From contig CDRNVI010000029.1 of the NCBI GenBank assembly GCA_977017575.1, forward strand, positions 248,001 through 312,000: a stretch of DNA of 64,000 nt, given 5' to 3'. Origin of the DNA: Paramoeba atlantica (lineage: Eukaryota > Discosea). Made by a program: the position numbers and the translations under genes. The notes beneath the pieces are model-generated. The model made no database searches. It saw nothing but the letters and a program-made list of their open reading frames with translations, and was not told where the DNA came from. Each line of letters starts with the position of its first letter. The first letter of the stretch is position 1. Below are positions 29,538 to 39,700 of the stretch, one piece after another.

Positions 29538-29870
29538 ATGGAACCCAATATTAAGAAGGAAGCATATCGCGTGGAGGCCTGTACCGCGGCAGCGCAGAAC
29601 ACATGTTTTGATCTCTGCGTTGATTATTTCAATCCCTCCACACGAATGGGAAACTCATGGAAACGTTTTCAGCATGTTGTGATGTCCTTGCCGACAATTT
29701 GGGAAAGTGACCCGATCCCCAATGATGCGGAGGACAATTCTTTAACTGAGGGTGAAGCACGATGTATGGAACGATGCTCTGTGAAATATTTTCAGGCGCA
29801 TCGTATACTTGAGAATATCACACAAAATACCAACTCGAAGTCTCCACTACCGCCCAGTACTATGCTCTAA
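29538..29870 (+). CDS. Small Tim chaperone (Tim8/9/10/13 family)
   Basis: 110 residues. Twin CX3C motifs are present: CFDLC at residues 23-27 and CMERC at 76-80, the second in the classic context LTEGEARCMERCSVKYF. Small Tims form hexamers in the mitochondrial intermembrane space and escort hydrophobic precursors to TIM22, TIM23 or SAM. The start MEPNIKK at 29538 is preferred because an upstream in-frame codon at 29490 falls in the pyrimidine tract. The spacing between the two CX3C motifs is 48 residues, against about 11-16 in known members. The extra loop is rich in Trp, Pro and Asp. Which of Tim8/9/10/13 it represents is open. Confidence 0.85.
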   Translation: MEPNIKKEAYRVEACTAAAQNTCFDLCVDYFNPSTRMGNSWKRFQHVVMSLPTIWESDPIPNDAEDNSLTEGEARCMERCSVKYFQAHRILENITQNTNSKSPLPPSTML

Positions 29871-30174
29871 CAAGATCGACAGGAATTCATCCCTCCATAA
29901 GTCAGGTGTCAAATTTCGAAAAACAGTCAACTTCCTGTATTACGTGTTGTATGGTTTCCGTGCAACCTCACCCCTGAACTAGAATTAGACGCACGTCAAG
30001 CGAGTAATCAGGTCCTCATACCTGTAAGAACATAAATAGTTTACCATCATCTACACAATCACCTATCATCTTCTTCTGCACACTGTATTCGTTTTTCTGT
30101 ATTGCTAACCCTTTCTTAGAAATTAAAAATTCTACTGGACAGATTTCTTTCTACTTTTTTAGTGTTCATAAATT
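29871..30174. other. Spacer before the GLEBS nucleoporin
   Basis: 304 bp, no gene. It ends in a pyrimidine tract TTTCTTTCTACTTTTTTAG with AG at 30161-30162, 13 bp before the ATG. Nothing else seen. Confidence 0.5.
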
Positions 30175-30708
30175 ATGATCTCATCGAACCGATTTGGTTC
30201 AGGATCCACTGCCTCAACGGAACATGGTGGACTCCCCCCTGCTCAGTTTGACAAAGTCGCGGAGAGGGACGTGAAGCCACCCTTTCCCATGCGCAACGTG
30301 TACTGTTTGACAGCCCTTCCACAGTACGCTGCTGATCCTCTCTCTCAGAATATCAGTATCGAAATGTTATGTTGGGAACACCTTCAGCAGCAGCGTTTGA
30401 GGCGACAGTCTGGGCCTGCCTCCTCCGGGTTATTTGGCTCGGCATCTCCTGAGGCGCTCTCTCCGCTGCTACAATCGTTTTCATCGGCCAAACCTACAGG
30501 GGGTGGAGGGGCACCGGTGGGGAGTGTAGGGGGCGCTCCCTCTCTTGAGTGGCCCAATCGCCCGACCTCTGGATTCGGAACCTCACCACCCATGCAAGGT
30601 TCGACAAATACTGCGTCCGGGAGCACCCTGTTTGGTACCGCTCCTAGCGGCACGCTTGAGAAGACATCTATTTCCTCACCCTTTAGCTCTACCGGATTTA
30701 AGTGGTAG
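30175..30708 (+). CDS. Small FG nucleoporin with a GLEBS-like Rae1/Gle2-binding motif
   Basis: 177 residues. FG-type units lie in a Gly/Ser/Pro-rich tail (SSGLFGSAS, SGFGTSP, STLFGTAPS). Residues about 40-75 read NVYCLTALPQYAADPLSQNI then SIEMLCWEHLQQQRL. This resembles the Nup98 GLEBS pattern, I-x2-M-x2-Y...S-x-EEL-R-x-DY, which binds Rae1/Gle2. In animals GLEBS sits inside Nup98; here it is a separate gene 292 bp upstream of the Nup98-96 gene. The arrangement may be a gene split, or a Nup98 N-terminal paralogue. The GLEBS call needs structural confirmation. Confidence 0.6.
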   Translation: MISSNRFGSGSTASTEHGGLPPAQFDKVAERDVKPPFPMRNVYCLTALPQYAADPLSQNISIEMLCWEHLQQQRLRRQSGPASSGLFGSASPEALSPLLQSFSSAKPTGGGGAPVGSVGGAPSLEWPNRPTSGFGTSPPMQGSTNTASGSTLFGTAPSGTLEKTSISSPFSSTGFKW

Positions 30709-31000
30709 TGTCCCCTCAACTGCAAGTATTTAATGATCGCGCCTACAACCACCATGTAGTATACGAAGCAGGATTATTTCATGTGAAATTTTTGTTAACG
30801 GATTGTTTTTGCTTGGAATAATCATTTCAAGTCACAATATTCGATTCAACTTAGAATATGTTGGGGCGAAAATTAGACTACGTACAAGATAAAAAAGTCC
30901 CGAAACAAGGGTGTACGGGAGAACCGTAAATAAACCATTAAGGAAACAATTTTTACAGAAAAAATAGCCAAACCACACCTTCCTTAGATTCTAAGAATCC

Positions 31001-34000
31001 ATGTCCTGGGGAAATCCATCCGGTGCATGGGGAGGCGCCCCAAATCCAAACCCCACTCCAACCGGCTGGGGATCGACCACGAGCACAACCCCAGGGCCCA
31101 CCGCTTCCCCATGGGGAAGCAGCCAACCTGCCCAACCCAGCTGGGGAGCCCCACCCACTCTGGGGGCGACCAAACCCGCCTGGGGGTCGTCCACCACCTC
31201 GAGCGCCCCCGCACCGTGGTCCGGGCTCCCCACAACGGCAACCACAACCACCCCGGGCTCCGGATCCCATCCCTGGGGGGGCGTCGCCCCCTCTGCTGCT
31301 GTTTCATCCGTACCCGCGCCTACGCCCTGGGGAGCCCAGCCCCCACGCGCTGCGCCCTCCCCCCCCCTCTGGGGCAGCGCCCCCACGACAGGGATCACCG
31401 CGACGCCTGCCGGTATGGGCTCGAGCCCCGGCAACGCGTGGGGGAGTGGTGGGGGCAGGAGTAGTGCTCCCCCGAGTACGGGACCCGGGGGGTGGGGGAC
31501 TCAACTCGCCGGGAGTGCCCCAACCTCCGGGGCAGGCTGGGGTGGTTCGACCTCGGGAGGAGCCCCCTCGAGTGGGACACCGGGCTGGGGGACAGCCCCG
31601 GGAGCCCCCGTGAAGCCTGCTGGGGCTGGGGCCACGCCGTGGGGGAGTACGAGCACGGGGAGTAGTGGTACAGGGGGGTGGGGAGGGATGGGGGGAGGTG
31701 TGACGGGACTGGGCTCCACGACGACACAGACCTCTCCGTTTGGTACGGCCTCTGGGACACAGCCTCCTGCATGGGGAGGAGGGACTGGGGGGTTGGGAAC
31801 GACGGGGAGTGGAGGTTCGGTTGCAACGGTCAGTGGATGGGGTGCGGGTCCGACCCAGCCCGCTGCGAGTAGCACGCTGAGTACCTCTGGAACCTCCTGG
31901 GGGTTGGGTGCGAAGCCAGCTACGAGTTCGTGGTCCACAACCGCGACTTCAGGAGTTCTTTCTGGAACCACACCGTTTGGCAGTTCTCAGACGACGTTGT
32001 CCAGCTCCACACCCGGGCCTTCCCTTGGTTCTTCGGCGCCATGGGCTCCCACCAAACCATCGGCTCCTTGGGGGGGCAGTGGGACGAGCGGGTCGGCGTG
32101 GCCCTCCCTGGGTGGATCTTTGCAGCCATCCGCGGTCCCTGCCGTGCCCTCGTTTGCGCCTCCCGCGAGTGCACCCACAGGGCCTGTGCTAGATCTAGTT
32201 CGTCACCCCTATGGGAACCTTCTGGAGGCTTCCGGGGAGAAGTTGCGCGCTATGAGCGAATCTAAACCTTTGGCCCACACGCAGAGCATCCCACGTTCCC
32301 TAGTGACGCGTTCTCGTTCCCAAGTACATCGGCTGCCGACACATGAAAAAGCGAAAAATCAGCACAGTGAACGACAGCAAACGCCATTGACCTTGAGCAC
32401 GGGTCATATACCCACTCTACAAATAGATGCAGAAGCATTGAGGAGATCAGCTTCCACTGTACGTGTGCGACGAAATGTTGATACTTCTTCGGAAGAAGAA
32501 TTCGGAGCCGTGAAGAAACTTTCTTTACTAACCCCGCAACCAAGAGAGAACCACACGCCTGTTTGTGAACCCAACGAGCGTCCTACATGTGTGCGAGCGG
32601 GAGGATTTCCAACACTTGTGGATACGACGCATATTGGCATACTCCCAAGTCTTGATGAGCTGCAGAGTCGAACGCCGAATTCCTTAAAGGCGGTGCCCAA
32701 CTTTGTTATCTATAGAAAAGACGGAAAATTGCAGGTCAACTTCTTGGAACCTGTTGACCTTACGGGCTGCACGCTTGATGAGTGTGTACGTTTGCAAAGT
32801 AGCGGTCATGTGACTTTTCCACCCGCTTCCTCATTACAAATTCCTGCGCTAGTCCTTGTTCGTGGATTAATCGGCCTTTCACAGGATGACGTTCAAGAAA
32901 AATGCTTTCAGGATGGTAATGTATTTGTAGACTTTCTCAAGGAGAATGGCACGGACACACTAGTGTACTTAACTAATGCAGATTCCAGCTATGAAATACC
33001 TGACTTGTACAACCGCACCAATCGCTACGCCATCAACCAAGTTTTCCCGATTCAGCATGACTCGTTCCCAGGTGGTGACATTAGTTCCAAAGAGTTGCTC
33101 CCGACTGCTCTAGAATCGAATGAAGAAATCAAGAAAGCCCCAGTTTGGTCTAAAACGAGCAAACAAACTATGAACTACGACGTGTTTCTTCCACGTAAAG
33201 AAGCTGATTCTAAAATTAGACCCTTCGATGGAGCTTCAGCTCGGGATCTCCGAGACGGATATTCGGTACTTTACAGACCACGTGCGGAGGCGGAAAACGC
33301 GATTGATCTTCACGACCACGCTTATACACCTGCAGAAAGATTGAGCATACCAGAAAATTTTATGTCGCATGCTGATGTATCGGATTTTGCAGAAACAAAT
33401 TCATCAGAAGAGCAGATTTGGCTCGAGGATATTGACTTTCGAACAATGGAGCCAGATAGAGATTTTTCTGCCAGTATATCACATGATTTAATTCGTAATT
33501 TTAGCACAGAATCTCGAGCTCTGCTTAAAAATGTGCGCGGAAACTGGTCAAAGGAAGGTTTGCTGTGCATTCCGTCGGGTGCAATGTTGGGACGAAAACA
33601 CGTTCAAGCGAGCAGCATTTACTCAATGCGCTCTATCGCCACGTCATTCGACGTCGGTGATTTGGTTACCGCTTTTTCTTACATACAGTCTTGCACGAAA
33701 CCACGTGATGAATTTCCGAGCACGGCGTCGAAAAGAAATGTTTGCTTCCGTACAGAAACTACAGAGGGAAAAAACCTACTCGCATCTCTACATGCCCTGG
33801 TAACACCCAAACTGCACGACTACAAAAATTTGAGCCCGGAAATTGCGCTCAACGATTTACTTAGAGAGACAATGGAAGAGGCCATTGGATTACTTCGCTC
33901 CTGGTTCGAATTAGAAGGAAGCGTATGTATGGAAGACAAAGATTATGAGGAAACTTATAACGAAGGTATGCGGCGACAAAATATTCAAGATTGGTTGGGT

Positions 34001-35017
34001 GAGTGCGTGAAAAGAACAGCTGGAAGTCCCCGCTTCCCAGGAAAACCACTATTCAGTCTTTTGCTGAAAAGAAGAACTACAGAGGCAGTTGAGCTTTGTA
34101 TTTCAATGTCAAAGCCCGAACTTGCGGCGATTCTTGCTGGGACTGGATACGGCGCCGTTAGTAACGCCACTGATTGTGCCCGTTCATATCTGAACGAAAA
34201 GTATGAAGAATTATCCGACGATCACAAATCATGTTTAAAGCTAGCCGCTGGAGATCTCGACGAACTTCTGGACGAATGTCAATTTCAATATAAAGAGGGA
34301 AAGGTAAGACGAAATCCACTGGGAGCAGATTGGCATCATTTGCTGGGTGCCTACATGTGGTATTGTGCTCCCTGTTCTTGGTCTTTGCGGAAGTGTTTTT
34401 CTAGCTTTAGAGATGCCTTACGGAATTGTAAGGAACTCAAAAATGGTAGATATAATTCATTCGAGAGAGTAGTACCGCATTACGCCTTTCTAGGAGATGT
34501 CTTGAGCGATTCTGGTAACGACTTTTCAATAAAAATTGCCAAGAGCGCAATGAAACGGAAGGATATTACGTATCTCTTGCTTCAGCATTTTTGTGAACAA
34601 CAGCCCGATTTTTGGAACTATCTCTTGGTTCCTTTTTGCCACTCCCCTTATCCCTTGGATTACTTGTTGCCTACTATCATTGTTCTAGTTCTAAGGTCCA
34701 ATTCTTGTGCCCCAGATCAAGTAGCAGATTCAATACTACTACGTTGCATTACACAACTGGAGCACCTACAAGCACATGATTGCAGTATGACATTGATGAC
34801 ACTTCTATGTAATGAAGAAATTCGACAAAAACAGAGCGAGGAGTATATTCTTCGTAATGCTACTTACTTTAATAAGAGAGAAGCCGGATCGATATATGAT
34901 CTTGATGTAAATAGTCACGCGCAAGCCGATACTAGCGGTGTAACAACGACCGGGGTGCAGAGTAAAACTGTGGACGTGGTCAGAGAGGTACGGAGTGCAG
35001 TACACAACCGTATGTAG
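31001..35017 (+). CDS. NUP98: Nup98-Nup96 fusion nucleoporin with WG repeats
   Basis: 1338 residues. Residues 1-390 are Gly/Ser/Thr/Pro-rich with about 19 WG dipeptides (SPWGSS, PSWGAP, TGWGST) and only two FG. Residues about 540-690 match the Nup98 autoproteolytic domain: GILPSLDELQS, VIYRKDGKLQVNFLEPVDLT, then L-DECVRL. At the usual cleavage site HFS the sequence reads LYNRTNRYAI. The last 500 residues fit the Nup96 helical scaffold (SWFELEG, LLKRRTTEAVELCISMSKPE). Nup98 lines the pore channel, and Nup96 joins the Nup84/107 Y-complex. The DNA of the WG part is very GC-rich and changes abruptly to AT-rich near 32260. Confidence 0.85.
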   Translation: MSWGNPSGAWGGAPNPNPTPTGWGSTTSTTPGPTASPWGSSQPAQPSWGAPPTLGATKPAWGSSTTSSAPAPWSGLPTTATTTTPGSGSHPWGGVAPSAAVSSVPAPTPWGAQPPRAAPSPPLWGSAPTTGITATPAGMGSSPGNAWGSGGGRSSAPPSTGPGGWGTQLAGSAPTSGAGWGGSTSGGAPSSGTPGWGTAPGAPVKPAGAGATPWGSTSTGSSGTGGWGGMGGGVTGLGSTTTQTSPFGTASGTQPPAWGGGTGGLGTTGSGGSVATVSGWGAGPTQPAASSTLSTSGTSWGLGAKPATSSWSTTATSGVLSGTTPFGSSQTTLSSSTPGPSLGSSAPWAPTKPSAPWGGSGTSGSAWPSLGGSLQPSAVPAVPSFAPPASAPTGPVLDLVRHPYGNLLEASGEKLRAMSESKPLAHTQSIPRSLVTRSRSQVHRLPTHEKAKNQHSERQQTPLTLSTGHIPTLQIDAEALRRSASTVRVRRNVDTSSEEEFGAVKKLSLLTPQPRENHTPVCEPNERPTCVRAGGFPTLVDTTHIGILPSLDELQSRTPNSLKAVPNFVIYRKDGKLQVNFLEPVDLTGCTLDECVRLQSSGHVTFPPASSLQIPALVLVRGLIGLSQDDVQEKCFQDGNVFVDFLKENGTDTLVYLTNADSSYEIPDLYNRTNRYAINQVFPIQHDSFPGGDISSKELLPTALESNEEIKKAPVWSKTSKQTMNYDVFLPRKEADSKIRPFDGASARDLRDGYSVLYRPRAEAENAIDLHDHAYTPAERLSIPENFMSHADVSDFAETNSSEEQIWLEDIDFRTMEPDRDFSASISHDLIRNFSTESRALLKNVRGNWSKEGLLCIPSGAMLGRKHVQASSIYSMRSIATSFDVGDLVTAFSYIQSCTKPRDEFPSTASKRNVCFRTETTEGKNLLASLHALVTPKLHDYKNLSPEIALNDLLRETMEEAIGLLRSWFELEGSVCMEDKDYEETYNEGMRRQNIQDWLGECVKRTAGSPRFPGKPLFSLLLKRRTTEAVELCISMSKPELAAILAGTGYGAVSNATDCARSYLNEKYEELSDDHKSCLKLAAGDLDELLDECQFQYKEGKVRRNPLGADWHHLLGAYMWYCAPCSWSLRKCFSSFRDALRNCKELKNGRYNSFERVVPHYAFLGDVLSDSGNDFSIKIAKSAMKRKDITYLLLQHFCEQQPDFWNYLLVPFCHSPYPLDYLLPTIIVLVLRSNSCAPDQVADSILLRCITQLEHLQAHDCSMTLMTLLCNEEIRQKQSEEYILRNATYFNKREAGSIYDLDVNSHAQADTSGVTTTGVQSKTVDVVREVRSAVHNRM

Positions 35018-35464
35018 TTATCAAAGTCGTCCAACAAATGACTAGTATACAATGTATCTAATGATAATCTTATGCTCTCCGGGCACTGCATTCCGTCAAA
35101 AGTTGAACGGTAAGAGATTTAACAGTTTCCATTTTTTGTAATTTTATTGCACAGTGTGTGCCGTAAAAATGCAACCTTTCATACACATGAAGGGCATTTT
35201 TATTGTAATAGACAACTTGAACGATGCCGACCTTTGAAAACACTGAGAAAAACACGAAGAAACATCCAAGTCACCTAAAATGAACTATCAACGCTATTTA
35301 AATTCACCATTCCGGCCGCAATGCTTTTTGATGTAACATGTACAGCTTATTTGTTCGACGCGTCCTCGAACCTGTCTTCAGTGTTTTGTACTTAATTTCA
35401 CATATTTTTTATTTGTTCCTTTTCCACAGAATTCTGCTGCACTGCATTCCGTGATCAAATTTCA
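35018..35464. promoter_or_regulatory. Spacer with strong candidate trans-splice acceptor
   Basis: 447 bp, no gene. TTATTTGTTCCTTTTCCACAG ends at an AG at 35428-35429, 36 bp before the next ATG. It is the best acceptor-like sequence in the window. Nothing else seen. Confidence 0.5.
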
Positions 35465-36568
35465 ATGACCGCAAGGAAGAGCAACAGAGACCAAGAGACT
35501 AAAAATTCTTCTACACTCGGAGTTGGTGAAGCTCGCGCATTTGCAGAAGATTGTTTGAAGAACGAAAAGTTTGATGAGGCCAAGAGGGCGTACGAGTACA
35601 TTATTTTGCAGGAGCCTACTTGTCATGAGACAATGGAGGCCCTTGCTGATCTATTTCAGTATGAATTTGGTGATTTCAAGGAAGCGCAAAAATATTACGA
35701 GAAAGCGATACTACTGAGTCCAGAAAATGGTGCCGAGAAGTATATGAACTATGCAGAATTGCTGTGTCAAGTACCTTCCACAACTCCCATGAGAAAACAA
35801 AGGGGTTCACAACCACAACGTACCCCAGAGGCCTTATTTCAAAAAGGAATTGACCTTTGCGAAAAACTTGCTAAGGATTTGAACACCGAGAGTAGGGACA
35901 GCGCAGTCGAAGAGGCTAGAAAAGCTGTGCAGGGTGTTGTTGCGCTCATAGAGTATTTTCTTAGCAAGTGGGAAAAGAACGATGCAGCGATAGGTCTCAA
36001 GCAAAAAATACCAACACAACAGCATGGTGTGAAAATCACGAACCTTCTGGAATACGCAGAGCGTTTAGCTGAAACCTATGAGTGCTCGAGGACAGAGATT
36101 GCAAGACTTTCGGCACTGTATTGGGGGCTATGCGCTACTCCAAGTGACAGTGCCCTTGAGAACTGTCGGCACCATAGCCTTATATTCCTGAAACATCTTC
36201 CCGAAACTATGGATATCGAACGTCCAAGCTTTGGTACAATTTTCGAGTTCGTACGAGATATTTTACTTGGCAGACTGAATATGTATGAGGAGGCATGGAA
36301 TACCACACTTGATCTCAACTTGGAAGATGAACTTAATATTGATGTTTACGAGTTGCTTGCACTAATTCGTCTTCGTGCAGGATGCCCAGTTCATGCTATT
36401 GATATTATTAAGTATAGTAAGCAGATGCTGGAAGAATCTAGTGATGAACAAGGATCGGATTGTTACGTAATTGATGAAGCAACGAAGGAGTTAAAGAAAA
36501 GAGGGCTTACTTATGACTGGGAGACCAATGTGGAACTTAACCCCTTGGAGTGTCTCCGAGAATCCTAG
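35465..36568 (+). CDS. TPR protein, possibly Acl4-like ribosomal protein chaperone
   Basis: 367 residues. Two clear N-terminal TPR units: residues 20-55 (ARAFAEDCLKNEKFDEAKRA then YEYIILQEPTC) and 56-95 (ALADLFQYEFGDFKEAQKYY then EKAILLSP). More helical pairs follow (YAERLAETYECSRTEIARLS, VYELLALIRLRAGCPVHAID). The acidic C-terminus and LL-RLRAG-type element recall yeast Acl4, which escorts ribosomal protein uL4, and related plant proteins. TPR scaffolds are common, so the function is uncertain. The start is the first ATG after the acceptor AG at 35428. Confidence 0.65.
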   Translation: MTARKSNRDQETKNSSTLGVGEARAFAEDCLKNEKFDEAKRAYEYIILQEPTCHETMEALADLFQYEFGDFKEAQKYYEKAILLSPENGAEKYMNYAELLCQVPSTTPMRKQRGSQPQRTPEALFQKGIDLCEKLAKDLNTESRDSAVEEARKAVQGVVALIEYFLSKWEKNDAAIGLKQKIPTQQHGVKITNLLEYAERLAETYECSRTEIARLSALYWGLCATPSDSALENCRHHSLIFLKHLPETMDIERPSFGTIFEFVRDILLGRLNMYEEAWNTTLDLNLEDELNIDVYELLALIRLRAGCPVHAIDIIKYSKQMLEESSDEQGSDCYVIDEATKELKKRGLTYDWETNVELNPLECLRES

Positions 36569-36737
36569 ACGAGCCCCATATTCCTTTTTGCTTTATATCA
36601 AGATTTTTTTCTTAGCCTAACGTAAGCACCATTTTTCTTTATGCTAGGATCATTTGCAGAAATGTTTTGCAGTTCTAGTATTGTTTTAGTGTTGCAGACT
36701 TAGCGCAATTTACGTTTTGTAGTTTTAGAAATTATTG

Positions 36738-39700
36738 ATGGCACCGCAGCGCCATCTCGTACTGCAGAAGCAATTTTACTTTGAAACATATTTTACTACC
36801 ATTTTCATACGATCAGCGTTATCAATGAAACAAGGAAAGATGAGATTTCCTCTTGAGGCAGTTCATTGCAGACCCAAAGTGAGAAGTGCGCTATATTCGA
36901 ATGACCTTGAAATGCAAGTTCTGGACTGTACACAATACATTAGGCCGCCAAGTCCTGGGATTTCCGTAGTTTCCCATATCGAAGTTCCAGTTATCCGCCT
37001 ATACGGGTGTACCATGAGTGGCCACTCGGTTCTTTTGCATGTATATAATTTTGAGCCATATCTTTGGATCGAAGCCCCTCCCCAATGGAACGCTTCACAG
37101 CATATGGAGTATTTTCGGCAATCGCTCAATACCATGTTGGCGCCTCAGACGCGTTCTCCCGGAACCATCGTTCGAATTGAAGAACATGAGAGGGATTCCC
37201 TGCTCTACCACTCCGTGTCTGAAAACTCGAAAAAGAGTTTTCTAAAGCTTGTGTGTCAGCTTCCCGGACAAATACCAAAGGTGCGCACTGCAGTCGAAGG
37301 TGCATTGACCCTGCCACGATTGTGGAACGGCCAAAGGAATTTTCTCACATATGAGTCGAATGTACTGTTTCCTCTTCGTTTTCTTGTTGATTTGGACATT
37401 GGCGGCAGTAGTTGGGTACGAATACCGAAAGGAAAATTCCGCGAGACGCAGCCTCGCGTATCAAACTGCCAAGTTGAACTGGATGTCTCACAATCAGTTA
37501 TTGAGTCCTTCGAGGCTACGGGCGAGTGGATGAAAATAGCCCCCTTTCGTATATTATCTCTTGATATCGAATGTCAGGGACGAAAAGGGTATTTTCCGGA
37601 AGCAAGTCGAGATCCAGTCATTCAGATTGCAGTACATGGTACAACAGCCCATGGAACAGGGCATCGATCCTCAGAAGAGACTGCTGAAGAGAATGAATCC
37701 TTTGATGACGAACAAGTTGCGTGTAACAAAGTGTTCACCTTGGGATCTTGCGCCAGTATCGCCAGTTGTCATGTTCACAGCTATGAGAATGAAAAAGACA
37801 TGCTGATTGCCTTTTCAGACTTTTTGTCTACGTATGACCCAGATTTCCTCACGGGGTATAACATTTCGAACTTTGATTTTCCGTACCTTATGGAGCGAGC
37901 AACAACACTGCAAATTGCTAGCCGTTTTAGTACATGGGGTAGAATTCTTGACGAACGGACAAGCGTCAGGGACAAGTCGTTTAGCTCCAAACAGCAAGGA
38001 AACCGTGTCTATAAGGAATTAATCTGCGATGGACGTATTGTGCTGGATGTTATGCTATGTGTTCAACGAGACTACAAATTGCGATCATACTCGCTAAACA
38101 GTGTTTCACAGTCTTTTCTTGGAGAACAAAAGGAAGACGTTCACCATTCTATTATCTCTGATTTGCAGAACGGAAATGAGGAAACTCGCCGACGTTTAGC
38201 GGTTTACTGTCTAAAAGATGCGGTACTTCCTGTTCGGCTAATTGAAAAGCTAATGTTGCTTATCAATAACATTGAAATGGCTCGAGTTTCCGGAGTTCCC
38301 ATAGGCTGGCTTCTAGAGCGGGGACAGCAAATTAAGGTTTTTTCACAGATGTTACGCAAGGCGCAGAAAAAGCAATTGCTCTTTCCTGCAGTTGAGAGAT
38401 ACACCCCTAGCGAAGAAGGAGTTGGTTTTGAAGGTGCTACGGTGATTGAACCTAAACGTGGTTACTACGAAGAACCGATTGCGACACTCGATTTCGCTTC
38501 TCTGTACCCCTCCATTATGATGGCTTATAACTTGTGCTACTCCACATTGGTTCGTCCTTCTGAAGTAGGAAAGTTGCCATCCGATTCCTATACGACAACT
38601 CCATCTGGGCATGTGTTTGTCAAGCCGGAGCGATTCCGAGGTATCCTGCCCCAAATATTAGAAGAATTTCTCACTGCGAGAAAGGCAGCAAAAGCGGCCA
38701 TGAAACATGCTACGACCCCTCTTGAACACGCAGTGTTAAATGGGCGACAACTAGCTCTCAAAATCAGTGCCAATAGCGTGTACGGTTTTACCGGTGCGCA
38801 AGTAGGTAAGTTACCATGTCTTGAAATCAGTTCCTCAGTAACTTCTTATGGGCGCACAATGATAGAAAAAACTAAGGAACTTGTAGAGCAACACTATAGT
38901 ACTGCAGAAGGTTATGAGAAAGATGCACAAGTTATTTACGGTGATACAGATTCCGTGATGGTAAATTTTCGGGCATCCGATTCCTCAGCTTCTGACTGCG
39001 TAAAACTGGAGAAGTCGATGAAATTAGGCAAAGAGGCCGCGTCACTGGTAACAAGCAATTTTCCTTCTCCAATTAAACTGGAATTCGAAAAAGTATACTT
39101 TCCGTACATGTTGATGAATAAGAAACGGTACGCTGGTCTTCTGTGGACTCAACCGGATAAGTACGATAAGCTGGATGTTAAAGGGATTGAAGCCGTTCGA
39201 CGTGACAATTGTCCTCTAGTTGCTAATATCGTAAGCACCGTTCTGAATCGAATACTCATCGAACGAAGCATACCTCGTGCAGTTGACTTCGTGAAGAAAA
39301 CTATCAGCGACATGCTAATGAATCGTCTTGACATTTCACACCTTGTGATATCGAAAACATTCTCAAAAGCCGAAGATGAATACGTAGCGAAACAGGCTCA
39401 TATAGCTTTGGTCGAAAGAATGCGCAAAAGAGATCCAGCTACAGCTCCCGTTGTTGGCGATCGTGTAGCATATGTCATTGTCAAAGGTCCGAAGGGAGCG
39501 AAAGCGTATGAAAAATCGGAGGACCCTCTTTATGTTCTAGAGCACAATATTGCCATTGACGCGAATCACTATTTGGAGCATCAGCTTGCTCTGCCGTTGC
39601 AAAGACTTTTTGAAGGAATTATAGACAAACCCGAATCGCTTGTGAATGGAGATCATACCCGGCACATATCTGTCAGTACGCCAAGCAAGGCAGCCGGGGG

